DNA of 64,000 nt from Annona cherimola (taxonomy: Eukaryota > Streptophyta > Magnoliopsida > Magnoliales > Annonaceae). Within the stretch, counting starts at the first letter, position 1. Each line of letters opens with the position of its first letter. The notes below the pieces were generated by a model. It saw only the letters and a list, made by a program, of their open reading frames with translations, was not told the origin of the DNA and made no database searches. The translations under genes were made by a program, and so were the position numbers. Positions 1-10,875 of the stretch are shown here, piece after piece. The stretch covers positions 127,008,564 to 127,072,563 of the forward strand of contig CM059971.1 in NCBI GenBank assembly GCA_030490835.1, given 5' to 3'.

Positions 1-335
1 CATCATGCTGCTGTGGGAGGATTTCGAAATGTCGCCGCTACTCCCCGAGACAAAGCCGCATGCCAATTAATGCATAGTTACCGAATCGTCCATGCTGGCG
101 CCCGGGGCATGCAGTTGACGATTTTTTCCATGGTTAAGAAGTTGGACTCAACTGAATGACACAGCCGTAGCTGACGAGTCTGCCATAGTACGCAAGGGAC
201 GACAGAGAACGACAGACGAGTCCGGATTCCTGAAGTGACGGGTTTTTCCAATACAACCCAGGTCAATGAAAAGTTTTACATGATTTTACAAGTTGTTTCA
301 AATGCCAAATGCACCCTTAGATTAAACAGTTTTAA
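1..335. other. Intergenic, nothing recognised
   Basis: The first 250 bases have higher GC and look single-copy, but I see no convincing open frame, splice pattern or known protein motif. It could be the edge of a gene lying outside the window. From about 270 the sequence turns AT-rich and leads into the first MITE. Confidence 0.4.
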
Positions 336-609
336 GGTGTGTTTGTTTAGGGCAAAAAAGTGTCAACTAAAACTTTTCACTTTCCATGATTATTCTATTT
401 TTTAATTATTTTTTCACATTTTTCTATACAAACTACCATACTTTTCAATCATTTTTACACAACTACCCATACAACTAACCTATCTATTTTAACCTTATTC
501 TCTTTACTCCTCATCATTACTCCTATTATACCACATCATTTTCTATTGATTTGACAACTTCTACTCTAAAAACTTTTCATCAAAAGTTTTACCTCCAACC
601 AAACATACC
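336..609 (+). mobile_element. Tourist-like MITE, copy 1
   Basis: The ends are GGTGTGTTTG and CAAACATACC in inverted orientation. The interior is pyrimidine-rich and contains AAAACTTTTCACTTTCC near the left and CTTTTCATCAAAAGTTTTA near the right. The same 270-bp sequence recurs about 17 times in this window in both orientations. Length, lack of coding capacity, terminal inverted repeats and the 3-bp target duplications seen at other copies point to a PIF/Harbinger (Tourist) MITE. I call this orientation plus. Confidence 0.8.
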
Positions 610-810
610 TTTATTTTGAACTTTTTTTTGGACAAGCAAACACCTTCTTAGAATTTGATCCCGATTTTATTAAAACACGCATGCAAATGTCCAGCGCTGT
701 ATTCATACGGAAAATATCTTGGAAGGTTCCGCGTCCCATCGATAGTAATACGGTCTGCCGTCTGCATCCGCCAGCATCATGCTTCAACCGTTCTCGGAAT
801 GCTGCTGCAA

Positions 811-1176
811 TGAAGCTTATATTTAGAAAGTGATAAAATATTTATATAATTTTTTTGAGTATAAATATTTTTTGTAGTGAAATAAAACAATATCGTATAG
901 TAAGACAAGAAGAATAAAATGAAAATATGTATAGTATTTATATGATAATTATAGAGAAATAATTAAAAAATATAATAATTACATGAGAATAAGTGAAGCA
1001 TATATTTAGAAAGTGATAAAATATTTATATAAATTTTTTTAGTATAAATATTTTTTGTAATGATATAAATAATATCATATAGTAAGACAAGAAGAATAAA
1101 ATGAAAATATGTATAGTGTTTGTATGATAATTGTAGAGAAATAATTAAAAAATATGATAATTACACGATAATAAGT
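811..1176 (-). repeat. Two tandem copies of a 183-bp Tourist-derived unit
   Basis: A unit starting TGAAGCTTATATTTAGAAAG at 811 is repeated with few changes from 994 (TGAAGCATATATTTAGAAAG), giving a 183-bp period. The content (AGAAAGTGATAAAATATTT, then GAGAAATAATTAAAAAATAT) is a diverged, reverse-oriented Tourist-like MITE lacking its right end. So this is a tandem duplication of a truncated element, not two separate insertions. Confidence 0.7.
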
Positions 1177-1224
1177 GAAAAATAATAAAAAAATATAATA
1201 GTTGTAGAGTGTAATAAATTTTAC

Positions 1225-1493
1225 CGGTGTGTTTGACAATTTGCAAAAGTTGTCGAGTTAAAACTTTTTAATATACAATTTTTCACTTTCCATAACTATC
1301 CTATTTTTTAATTATTTTTTCCACATCTTTCTATATAATAACCATATTTTCAATCATTTCTACACAACTATCAATACAACTAACCTATTTATTTTAAATT
1401 TATTCTCTTTACTCATCATTATTACCCCTCTTATATTACATCATTTTATACTAATTTAACAACTTTCACATTAAAAACTTTTCAAACACACCC
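1225..1493 (+). mobile_element. Tourist-like MITE, copy 2
   Basis: Same interior as copy 1. It starts CGGTGTGTTTG and ends CAAACACACCC. The 3-bp sequence TAC flanks both ends and is a probable target duplication. Confidence 0.8.
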
Positions 1494-1979
1494 TACATTG
1501 AAAACTTTTAGATGCAGGGAAACATACCCAAATCTTTTATTTTCCAATTTTTAAATTTCTAAAAAATAACTGCATGTTTTTTATTTCTAATACAGAATTT
1601 TTTAACTCTAATATACCTTTTCCATTCTCGATATATAATAACACCTTTTTTATGTTATATTCTCTCATCCCATTTCATCAATCCAGAATAAGGGTAACAA
1701 TCCAAGCCAACGATCTGCGTTGGAATTTTGATCGAAGCAAACACGAGCAGGCCATTAATGTCATTATCTGTTTTACAGGTGATACCAGAAGTCTCGTACT
1801 TTTACCTTTTATGACAATATGCTCATTAAAATTTAATGTTAAATTTCAATATATATTAGTATGTATTTCGATGTATCAAATATGCTAATATATATTAAAA
1901 TTAATATAATTACCTAGTCCGCTTTTATTCAACTCATCCGTATTTTTTTATTTTAATGATTGTTGGATAATTCATTTCA
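1494..1979. other. Intergenic AT-rich DNA
   Basis: No supported gene. The 104-residue open frame at 1574-1888 is low complexity, lacks recognisable domains and sits in AT-rich sequence, so I treat it as chance. Confidence 0.5.
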
Positions 1980-2253
1980 GGTGTATTTGGAAAGTTATAA
2001 AAATTTTGTATACAATTTTTTTTGTGTAACAGTTGTCAAAATGAAAAAAAAAGATATGATATGACATAAATGGTGACAATGAGTAAATATAATAAAATTA
2101 AAATAGATAAATTAATTGTATAGATAGTCATGTATAAATGATTTAAAAATTATAGTTATATATGAAAAGGTAAATAAATTATTAAAAAATACAATAGCTA
2201 TGTAGAGTGAAAAGTTTTAACTAAATACGTTTTGTTTATTATAAAACACACCC
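1980..2253 (-). mobile_element. Tourist-like MITE, copy 3 (reverse)
   Basis: Starts GGTGTATTTGGAAAG and ends AAAACACACCC, with the purine-rich complement of copy 1 between (AAGATATGATATGACAT, then AAAATAGATAAATTAATTG). It is more diverged than copies 1 and 2, and no clear target duplication remains. Confidence 0.7.
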
Positions 2254-2523
2254 TTCATCTATTATTATTTATATTATCATTAAAATTTCATCATTTATCT
2301 CGTATCAATACGCTACCTTGTTCATAATCATACAAAATAAATATCACAAGATAATTAAGGTAAAACGTTAATTTTAAAATTACATTTTTTATCATCGAGA
2401 TTGTTCAAAAATGTTATATAATAAAACATACGCAACGAGATATGAATAATTGTCATGATTTATACATGAATATGCATTTTAAAGTAAGTATATTCTAAGA
2501 ACATCTTTAATTTATTTGAGATT

Positions 2524-2787
2524 AGCTTGTTTGGATTTTCTTAAATAAAAACTTTTTAATATATAAATTTTTACTTTTCGTAACTATCATATTTTTAATC
2601 ATTTTTCGCATTTTCTTTTATAACTATCTTACCGTTTTCAATAACTTTCATATAATTAACCTATCCATTTTAACCATATTATTTTTCTAATCACTATCCA
2701 TACCACATCACATTATTTTTTAAATTTTAAATAATTTTGTTCAACAAATTTATTTTCCAAAAATTTTATTACTCCCTAACCACCCTA
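2524..2787 (+). mobile_element. Tourist-like MITE, copy 4 (diverged)
   Basis: Begins near GCTTGTTTGGATTTTC and ends near AACCACCC. The interior AACTATCATATTTTTAATC and TTAACCTATCCATTTTAACC matches copy 1. Both termini have mutated, so the boundaries are good to about 10 bases. Confidence 0.6.
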
Positions 2788-4389
2788 GTTAAACAAATTA
2801 TGATATTACAATTGATGAAATAAACCTTTTTTTTATCAACTATTAAAATTAAAAAAAAAAATTCACGTCATGGATGAAATGAAGATCGTATGTAACCCCT
2901 GCGTCCCTAAACCACTTTTCTCATTCACCGAAAATACTAAAATGCCTTGTTTTATTTGTAGCATAACTTCTTTCCAATCATCACATACCTTTTACGGTTC
3001 TTAACACACAACAGTTCTTTTAAGTGGGTATATTTTTTCATTTTAGAATCATGCTTCTCCCAAAGTCAATCGCCGCTAAGAGTGCAAGGAAGGAACATCT
3101 GACAACGCAAAAAAATGTGAAGTAAAAATAAAGACAGTAATTATATTATAAAATAATTGAAATGCAATAACAAAAATGAAAAAATTGGCTGGTTAGATAA
3201 TTAACATGTCAAATTACTTAAATAGACATATATACGGTGGAGAGGTGGGAAAGGCTGCTCATATCCCCACCTCTCTTGCCGAAAGATGCCTAGATTAATA
3301 TGTATTATGCATGTGGCCGAATAAATCCATCCAAGGCATGGATAATGGAACCTCGGTAGAGGTTCGTCCGTGGGGTAGATTGAGGCCAGCATATACGAGC
3401 GCGAACCGTGCACGCCTCTCCAAACGCACGCGTCACGCCTATTGATGAAGTCACCCGTGTTGAGAAATCCCACCATGACACCGTTACAACGCAGTCTCAA
3501 TGCGAGTTATTGCGTTGGAGACTTTGCAAAATTGCACTGCATATGAGTGGCGGCCTTGCATGACGTGCAATTTCAAAGTGAAAAATCTCACCAGCATAGC
3601 ATCATCGTCCTCTGGGAGATCGTCAAAAAAATGAAATCAAAATTTGGACTGCAACGGTCGGCCAACGGCTCTGGTGCCGATTTTCGTTTGTCGTCTTTTG
3701 CACCAGAGATGTCGGTGTGCCCCACCATTTGGAAAGAGAGGAAAAACCAAAAGAAGAAAGGGATTTTGAAATTTGAATCCACAACGGCAGTTACCTAAAT
3801 GACTATCAGATGAGTCATTGGCCGTGTGTAAGTCACTATGACCATCATCGCTAAAAGTGTCAACCCTTGGGTGGAGGCCCAGCTCACTTGGCTGATTGAG
3901 AGTGCACTAGTTACAAGTAGTGATGAAAAATCTAAAAGTGGTGACTAGATAGCAGAGTTGTGCCAAATAGCGGTTAGAAAAGTATAAAATAAAAGTTATA
4001 TTTAATTACATAACTATATTTTAGATGATTGAAAATATAACTTTAAAATTAATATTTAACACTAGACTATCTTATCACTACCGTTATTTTATGCATTTAT
4101 AAATGGGGTTATGAATGATTCTGAACAAATGAAAAAAAGGTTTTTCATCAAATGTCAAAAATATTAAAATGAAAGGATTGTGCAGAATATGAGTTTCATA
4201 AAAAAAAACCTCTACATAATTATGAAAAAAGTACTTGCACTTTGAAAAGATTGGGCAAGGATAACTTTTCTAATTATCGGAGCACGGCGGATTTGCAATG
4301 GTCATTTTCTCTGCTAGTGATGGCATTCTTGGCCGAAGTACGAGCTACCAAATTGCAAAATTTTGAGTATCGCTGAAAGAAATATAGTA
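2788..4389. other. Intergenic, no supported gene
   Basis: AT-rich DNA with a higher-GC island at about 3230-3560. A 99-residue minus-strand frame (3201-3500) and an 83-residue plus frame (3547-3798) occur here, but neither shows a known motif, coding bias or splice context. Simple poly(A)/poly(T) runs occur at about 2849 and 4201. Confidence 0.45.
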
Positions 4390-4632
4390 AAAAAATGTTA
4401 ACTAAAACTTTTTACATAACTACTTTATATTTTAATTATCTTTTCATATTTCAAACTACCATACTTTTTAATTTTTTCTACAAAACTACTCATACAACTA
4501 ATCTATCTATTTTAACTTTATTTTGTTTACTCCTCATCATCACCCATATTATATCACATCATTTTCTATCTATTTAACAACTTTGATCAAAAAACTTTTA
4601 ATCAAAAAATTTACCCCTAATCAAACACACCC
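4390..4632 (+). mobile_element. Tourist-like MITE, copy 5 (left end lost)
   Basis: The right end AATCAAACACACCC is intact. The left end lacks the GGTGTGTTTG tip and starts with AAAATGTTAACTAAAAC. The interior blocks are those of copy 1 (ACAACTAATCTATCTATTTT, then CATCATTTTCTATC). Confidence 0.75.
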
Positions 4633-5364
4633 ATAATCAAGAAGTCTCAGTTCTTCTGAGTTCTGATCTTCTCGATCATTAGCTTCTGATGTGAGACAAT
4701 TGATCTTTCGCCAATTAGAGGATGGATTGAAACCAGAAGTCACACTCCATTGCAACTCTGTTGATACTAACTTGCTACACCCCAACTCAATCCCATAATT
4801 ATATTCAACACCGTCCAGTCTAATACCAATAACTCCCTTGGATGGAAACATATGTAGGCTACACTTTTATAAAATATATAAATTTTAATTCATTTAAATC
4901 GTTGAATTATGTAATGCAATATTATAAAACTATGTACAGACATTACTACAAGTGGGATTAGCACTTTAAAATTTTAGATATTCAAATTATGATTTCGATT
5001 ATGTTTACAACTCACATGTAATTTGTAAAGGGTAAAAATTCACTTACAGGCATTATTATTTTCATCATAATACTCTGAGGTGAGTGCATTGTGCAAACAA
5101 ACAAATCTCGGCTCGAACGTGAATCGATATATTTTCTCAACAAAAATTTATAGTTAAAAAATATACATAGACCCTGCAAATGCATAAATTTTGAAACACA
5201 TAAGCCGGTCGCATTGCGTTGCAAAGTATCAGGCCCCTATTATTTTTGTGACTAACATAAACGAATATGATTTTATAGTTCTCAGCCGTAGGTGTCAAAT
5301 GTATGGATTGTACACTTTTAGGCGATCATACCCTGTCACTGTATGAATATGTAAAAACAACAAT
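4633..5364. other. Intergenic, no supported gene
   Basis: No gene, repeat boundary or RNA gene that I can support. The 76-residue minus-strand frame at 4621-4851 overlaps the MITE end and is not a recognisable protein. Confidence 0.4.
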
Positions 5365-5615
5365 TTAACAAAAGTTTTGGAAAGTAAAAGTTGTCAAATG
5401 ATATGATATGATAGGAGTAATGATGAAAAGTAAAGATGATAAAGTTAAAATAGATAGGTTAATTGTATGAGTAGTTGTGTAGAAATGATTGAAAAGTATG
5501 GTAGTTGTATGGAAAAATGTGAAAAAATAATTAAAAATATGATAATTATAGAGAGTGAAAAGTTTTAGATTAAAAAGTTTTAAGTTGACATTTTTTCCTC
5601 ATTGCCAAACACACC
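5365..5615 (-). mobile_element. Tourist-like MITE, copy 6 (reverse)
   Basis: The right end reads TGCCAAACACACC followed by TTAA. The interior (GATATGATATGATAGGAG, then GATAGGTTAATTGTATGAG) is the complement of copy 1. The left tip is mutated (ACAATTTAACAAAAGTTTTG). Confidence 0.75.
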
Positions 5616-6423
5616 TTAAGTGGATTGGGGCACTTGTAAGTTTCAGTCACGTTTATAGCATGTTTGTTACTCTATGTGGGAAATATGGGATGAAAAATCA
5701 TAGGATTAGGGATTCCCAAAGTTAATTAATAACTATATTTTTACTCTTTTATCCTTATATTTCAATCATTTCGATTATTTTTTATTACATTTTAACTACC
5801 CTATTTATTTCATTTTTGTGCATATAATTTATTATCAATCACACAATTCCCAAATATTTTATTTTCCATTTTCTATTCCATTCCACGATTTCCACAAATT
5901 ACTGAACATCACTCACGACCATAAAAAATCCAACCCGTTGTGTTATCTCTTCGCTTCCAAAATTGAAATGCATTACCACAACCAGAGTTATGGAATGTTT
6001 TAGCTCGCATGCAATTAATTAAATTTATTTTTATAGTACACGTGTCAAATGCCAACTTTCTATGAAAAAAATATACGGTTAATATAGCAATTTTTTTTTA
6101 TCAATTTAACAAAACCTAAAATTTGAGGCTTTGTTCCGATGTATGCCCATTGAGATGATACAGACCATGATTTAACGGCTTCATTGCATTATTGCATTGC
6201 TCTAATTATGTAAACAATAATTGTTCATTATATTATTAAATTTACGTCCATTGAACAATAATTATAAAAATATGAACTTTGGATGACTTTTATAAGACAA
6301 TATCTTTTAAAAAAATTACGCGTCAAAGTTTGTTTGGTTGAATTTGATGACCATTAGCAGTATGATGTCTTAATTAGAAAGCATAAAATTATTTGCAAAA
6401 TTAATAACTGTAAGCATGTTATT
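5616..6423. other. Intergenic, no supported gene
   Basis: AT-rich. The stretch 5740-5900 carries pyrimidine blocks (TTTCAATCATTTCGATTATT) resembling a very decayed MITE, but no termini can be placed. Confidence 0.4.
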
Positions 6424-6438
6424 AAATCTGGGAGTTTG

Positions 6439-6720
6439 CGTGCTCGGTTGGTCACCGCGGGCGAGATAAAGCAGGCGCTGGATGTGCGGTGCGCGGTTCG
6501 AATCCCGTATATGGGATTTCCGCCAGAAGTACAAAAGTTGTTAGTATGAGCTGTGGCCTCCTGTTTGATTGTTGGAAGTTGTATCTTCCTTATTCTTCGG
6601 CGGAGCTATGTCTCCGGATTTCTTTGGAGGAGCTGAGTGTCTCCAGATTTGTAAGAATTTCTCAGAACTTCAGTGTAATATGTGTTGAGATGAATGTAAA
6701 AATATATTAATCAAAAAAAA
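6439..6720 (+). mobile_element. tRNA-derived SINE with target duplication
   Basis: The head (6439-6530) has an RNA polymerase III B box GGTTCGAATCC at 6495-6505 and an A-box-like stretch about 45 bases upstream, so it derives from a tRNA. It is too degenerate to fold as a working tRNA. A tRNA-unrelated body follows, then a short poly(A) tail (6713-6722). The element is bracketed by AATCTGGGAGTTTG (6425-6438) and AATCTGAGAGTTTG (6721-6734), a 14-bp direct repeat with one mismatch, as LINE-driven insertion produces. The body contains an internal approximate repeat (CGGAGCTATGTCTCCGGATT and GGAGCTGAGTGTCTCCAGAT). Its open frame of 73 residues is not a gene. Confidence 0.85.
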
Positions 6721-6928
6721 AATCTGAGAGTTTGGGACAAGTGGATGGATTTAATAAATCTGAAATTCTCACTTATTCTTCGACGATAATGCATATGAAT
6801 TTTCCACTTACTAACTAGCGTACCAGCGGAGAAGGGATTTTCTGAAAAAAATTCGAGAATGACAAGCTTTTTCTTCTCCTCAAAACCGAGCTGCACTATC
6901 GTCGTCCGCACTCCCCTCTCTCGATGCA

Positions 6929-7337
6929 GGCTCCTGATTCAATGCTCCCGGGAGCATGCAGTGCTGCATGCTCCCGGGCGCATACATATATTTGTTTTTA
7001 CTTTTGTTTGAAAATATTTTCATAAACATGTCAGCCCAAGTTTATTTAACATATATATCAATTTTTACCATTTGTGGAAATTTTTAGATATTTATACTTG
7101 ATTTTTGAAAATCAGTGGCGTTTTAGTAATTTAAAATTACGTAAAATGCCACTGATTTTCAAAAATAAAAAATAAATACATAAAATACTCCAAAAATGGT
7201 AAAAATATACACACAGATTAAATACACTTAGGCTAACATGTCTGTGAAAATATTTTTCAAAAAAAGTTAAAAAAATATATGTATGCTCCCGGGAGCATGC
7301 AGTGTTGCATACTCCCGGGAGCACTGAATCGGGGTCC
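6929..7337. mobile_element. Foldback Mutator-like MITE, perfect 9-bp target duplication
   Basis: The ends are long inverted repeats (left GGCTCCTGATTCAATGCTCC, right complement GGACCCCGATTCAGTGCTCC), each with a nested CTCCCGGGAG palindrome. The centre is a palindrome around GCCACTGATTTTC. The 9-bp sequence CTCGATGCA lies directly outside both ends (6920-6928 and 7338-7346), the signature length for Mutator-type insertion. No coding capacity; the 88-residue minus-strand frame inside it is chance. Confidence 0.85.
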
Positions 7338-7382
7338 CTCGATGCAACCCCGTGTTTCAAACATCCTCGCGCTGCCATGTTC

Positions 7383-7729
7383 GGGATGAGATTTAATGCA
7401 CCCTCAATGCACCCGGGTGCATTAACTTATTTTAATCTATTTTTTTTTTAAAAAAAATACAAGTATTAATCTATGTGTATTTAACATGTGTATCAATTTT
7501 TACCCTTTTTGGAGTATTTTAGATATTTATTTTTTATTTTTGAAAATCAGTGGCATTTTAGGTAATTTAAAAATAAAAAATAAATATCTAAAATACTCCA
7601 GAAAGGGTAAAAATTGATACACGTGTTAAATACACTTAGATTAACAATAGTATAAAAAGAATTTCAAACAAAATTTAAAAAATAGGTTAAGATAGGGTCA
7701 GTGCACTCGGGTGCATTAAATCGCATCCC
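7383..7729. mobile_element. Foldback Mutator-like MITE, 9-bp target duplication
   Basis: Terminal repeats GGGATGAGATTTAATGCACC and, as complement of the right end, GGGATGCGATTTAATGCACC. They flank a core almost identical to that of the neighbouring 6929-7337 element (TACTCCA, GGTAAAAATTGATACACGTG). The flanks GCCATGTTC (7374-7382) and GCCATGTCC (7730-7738) form a 9-bp duplication with one mismatch. Only 36 bp separate it from the previous element's duplication site. Confidence 0.85.
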
Positions 7730-7859
7730 GCCATGTCCATCCTCACATTTATTATTTCTGTTATTTTATTTTATTTTTCTTTATCTCCTCCCAACTAAAG
7801 AACTCCTCCCAACTAATGAACAGGCATGAGATAACATATTCTATTATTAATTGCTTTTA

Positions 7860-8045
7860 CCACGGCTATTATGTATTACAAAAATGCCATTGATTTTTTT
7901 AAAAAATCTAAAAAATATTTATAAATCTCTAAAAATGGTAACAATTGATATGTGTAAACATACTTAGATCAATATTTTTATGATTTTTTAAAAAAAATAG
8001 ATTAAATACACTAAGGTGTACTGAGGCTAAGTATATTTGGTCGTA
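7860..8045. repeat. Partial copy of the foldback core
   Basis: Contains AAAAATGCCATTGATTTTTT and TAAAAATGGTAACAATTGAT, the palindromic core of the foldback elements, followed by GATTAAATACACTAAGGTG. Only one side ends in a recognisable terminal region, so it is a truncated or decayed copy. Confidence 0.5.
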
Positions 8046-8074
8046 CCCCTATAAATATAAGAGTCATTCAGGTA

Positions 8075-8400
8075 CAACCGGGTCTCACACATATTAAAAT
8101 ATTATGATATTTTATACAATCATTTATTCAAATAAAAAAAAATATTGGACAGTTTAGATGTTGAAAAAAAAATTAAAATTGTTATTTACATCAAACTATT
8201 TTATTACATTAATTCTATACAATTTTCATATGGGACCCATGCACATATCCAATTTGGATGAAAATTAATATGCTAATAAAGTGAATAATTTTGAATATAA
8301 TGGGTGAGATAGATTTGCAATTCATAATCAAGTAGGTCCCACAGTCATGGACTTCATGGTGCAATTCAAATGCACTATAATATTTTCCTATATATTAGGA
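8075..8400 (-). mobile_element. TA-flanked 345-bp MITE family, copy 1
   Basis: Contains the family blocks in reverse: ACATCAAACTATTTTATTAC, AATTTGGATGAAAATTAATA, and TTGAATATAATGGGTGAGAT near the end. Boundaries are approximate because the ends have mutated. A cleaner copy is at 40064-40407. Confidence 0.6.
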
Positions 8401-8900
8401 GTGCTTCGAGGAAACCTATGCGTAACTTCTTCTATTTTTAATATTCAGATAATTAATTAAAAATTTATTTAAATCTATTATGTTTAACATCATTTATATT
8501 ATCACGAAAAATCCATTCATTTGTCTAGTATCGTTGTATATAGGCTCCATTCACAGATGTATAAAATCAATGTAATAAAATGAATTTAATACCAAATATC
8601 AATTTTAAGTAGTAATTTCAACATCTAAACCATCTAAATATTACAAGTACATATATAAATGATCATATAAAATATTGTTTCATTCTAATGTGTGTGTAAA
8701 TAGATTTAAGTATTTTTTTCTAATTTACACATGAATGTATTTATTTTTGAGCAAATGTGGCCTATACACACATCAAATCTGGATAAAACTTGGTCTCGTA
8801 CTTAAACAAATTGTGTTAAATACGATAAATTAATTAAATCTTTCATCAAATATCAAAATCTCAAAAATGAAGGGGGTTATATAGAACCACTTATATGCAA
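8401..8900 (+). repeat. Decayed MITE-like repeat related to copies near 10.1, 43.3 and 56.4 kb
   Basis: Shares blocks with 10035-10530, 43250-43520 and 56340-56700: TTAACATCATTTATATTATC, AACATCTAAACCATCTAAAT and a right end of the form GGGGTTATATAGAACCAC. It is related to the TA-flanked MITE family but longer. No coding capacity. Confidence 0.5.
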
Positions 8901-8930
8901 CCTAGTTACATCAAAATGAGCCTGTATATT

Positions 8931-9237
8931 GAGTCCTGATCTTTTGAAGCCGGCTTCACAGAGGCTTCCGTGAAGCCGACCCAAAAATCTATTTTTTTTA
9001 TTATTTTTTATTTTTTTCATGGGTAAGTAAATCTAGGTGCTTTAATCCAAAAATTACGGAAATGTCACTGTGTTTAAAAATTAAAAAAATACTTAAAAAA
9101 TCCAAAAATGGTAAAACTTGATTTATAGATTTAAATCACCTAGATTTACTTACCTATGAAAAAAATCAATTTTTTTTTAAAAAATAAGTTTTTGGGCCGG
9201 CTTCACAGAAGAAGCCAGCTTCAAAAGATCATTTCGC
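8931..9237. mobile_element. Foldback Mutator-like MITE, 9-bp target duplication
   Basis: Inverted ends with GATCTTTTGAAGCCGGCTTC on the left and GATCTTTTGAAGCTGGCTTC as complement of the right. The centre again contains the shared core (CCAAAAATGGTAAAACTTGA). CTGTATATT lies outside both ends (8922-8930 and 9238-9246). Its termini are close to those of the element at 45218-45549. Confidence 0.8.
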
Positions 9238-9249
9238 CTGTATATTATA

Positions 9250-9615
9250 TACATATATGAAAATATTCAAGTGTAGATGAACTGCACCATGATTATGGTA
9301 CAATTCACACCAAAATGTGCCTGATATGTATTAGAATTAACATACCCTAAATTATATTTGAAATTATTTATTTTGATAGCATACCAATTTTCATCCACAT
9401 TCAACATGTGTATATGCCCTATCTTAAAATGGTACAAAATTAATATAATGAAATATTTTAACAAAAAATTCAATTTCAAAACAATTTTTTCAATATCTAA
9501 ACCGTCATAAGTATGTTGTTTATGTAAATAAATAATTGTATGAAGTATTTTAATGTTCTAATATGCGTAGAGCCCATTTGCCGGCGGACTTATGATGCGG
9601 TCCGACTACACTATA
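9250..9615 (+). mobile_element. TA-flanked 345-bp MITE family, copy 2
   Basis: Carries the family blocks ACTGCACCATGATTATGG, ATACCAATTTTCATCCACAT, AAAATGGTACAAAATTAATA and TATCTAAACCGTCATAAG, and ends in a region pairing with the start (GCGGTCCGACTACA). Boundaries are approximate. Confidence 0.65.
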
Positions 9616-9622
9616 TAGGTCC

Positions 9623-9666
9623 TCACACGCACGCACGCACACACACACACACACATATATATATAT
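9623..9666. repeat. Compound microsatellite (CACG/CA/TA)
   Basis: Alternating CACG, CA and TA dinucleotide blocks between two MITEs. Simple sequence seen directly. Confidence 0.9.
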
Positions 9667-9671
9667 GTGAA

Positions 9672-10012
9672 AAATAATATATTGCATGCAATTGCACCAT
9701 ATAATCCATGCACCGTGGGACATACTTAATAATGAATATAAAATCTACTTCACTGATTGTATTTAGAATTATCCACTTTATTAACATATCAATATGTGCA
9801 TGGGCCCATTTGAAATTATAAAAAAATTAATATAATAAAATAGTTTAGTGTAAATAATAATTTTAAAGTTATTTTTTCAATATTTAGACCATCTAATGTA
9901 TATTTTTTATATAGATAAATAATTATATAAAGTATTATAACATTCTAGTATGTATGAAGTTTATTTGCAGCTAATTACACCATAATTATGGTGCAGCCCG
10001 TTTGCATATAAA
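9672..10012 (+). mobile_element. TA-flanked 345-bp MITE family, copy 3
   Basis: Starts near GCATGCAATTGCACCATA and contains TGTATTTAGAATTATCCACT and AATATTTAGACCATCTAATG. The right end near CACCATAATTATGGTGCAGC pairs with the left end. Adjacent to the preceding copy, separated only by the microsatellite. Confidence 0.65.
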
Positions 10013-10034
10013 TGATTATACATATATGAACTTC

Positions 10035-10530
10035 ACTTCTATGTAACTAGAAGCGGCTATATAGCCCTCTTGATTTTTAAGATTTTAATCATTGATGGAA
10101 AATTCAATCAATTCATCGTATTTATCATCATTTGTTTATATAGGAAACCAAGTTTTATCCTGATCAAGTATGTTTATGAGTCACATTTGTTGAAAAATAT
10201 ATATTCATATGTAAATTATAAAAAAATTCTTAGACCCATTTACACGTATATTATAATATATTAATACTTCATAAAATCATTTATCCATAGTATAAATGAT
10301 ATTTTAGACGGTTTAGATGTTGAAAATACAACTTTAAAATTGATATTTAATATCAAACTATTATATTATGTTAGTTTTTAGTGGAGCCCTTCATGGCGAT
10401 ATTAGACAAATAAAATAATTTTCAGAATACTATAAATGATGTTAAACATAATATATGAAGTGAATTTTTCATCAACTATCAGGATATTAACAATAAAAGA
10501 TATTACATAGAAATAAGATTTGTACAGAAA
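10035..10530 (+). repeat. Decayed MITE-like repeat (relative of 8401-8900)
   Basis: Shares AAAATCTCAAAAATGA-type and TTTAGATGTTGAAAATACAA blocks with the 8401-8900 repeat. A terminal segment GCGGCTATATAGCCCTCTTG corresponds to that repeat's GGGGTTATATAGAACC in inverse. No protein supported; the small open frame at 10070-10264 is low complexity. Confidence 0.45.
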
Positions 10531-10544
10531 CTGGACGGTATTAT

Positions 10545-10875
10545 ATACATATATAACCTATTCTATGTAGATAGATCATGCCATAATTACGGTGTAGCCA
10601 ACAGCAAAATGGGTATCATAAGTGTTAAAATATAATAATACTCTATGTATCCATTTATCTACGTAAAAATACATTTCCGATAATTTAGATGTTGAAATTA
10701 CAATATTAAGATTGATATTTATGTTAAACTATTTCATTACATTGATTTTGTAGTATTTTAAAATGGAACTTATACACATGTTTGATTTGGATGAAAATTG
10801 ACATTATATTAAAGTAAATTATTTTAAATATAATAAGTGGAGTGATGTTAATTTCACGATCATGTGTGACCCATT
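10545..10875 (-). mobile_element. TA-flanked 345-bp MITE family, copy 4
   Basis: Reverse-oriented copy. Near the left are CATAATTACGGTGTAGCC and TTAGATGTTGAAATTACAAT; TTTGATTTGGATGAAAATTG lies near the right. Boundaries approximate. Confidence 0.6.

Noticed and set aside
1..335. Edge of a protein-coding gene
   Set aside because: Higher GC but no frame with a recognisable motif or clear splice signals; too short to judge.
3201..3500. 99-residue minus-strand frame
   Set aside because: No known motif, no splice partners, no promoter evidence.
6489..6710. Possible tRNA gene or small ORF around GGTTCGAATCC
   Set aside because: The B box is good, but the acceptor and anticodon stems do not fold into a tRNA. 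The surrounding body, A tail and 14-bp direct repeats show a SINE.
9623..9666. Z-DNA or origin-like element
   Set aside because: Simple CA/TA microsatellite with no supporting context.
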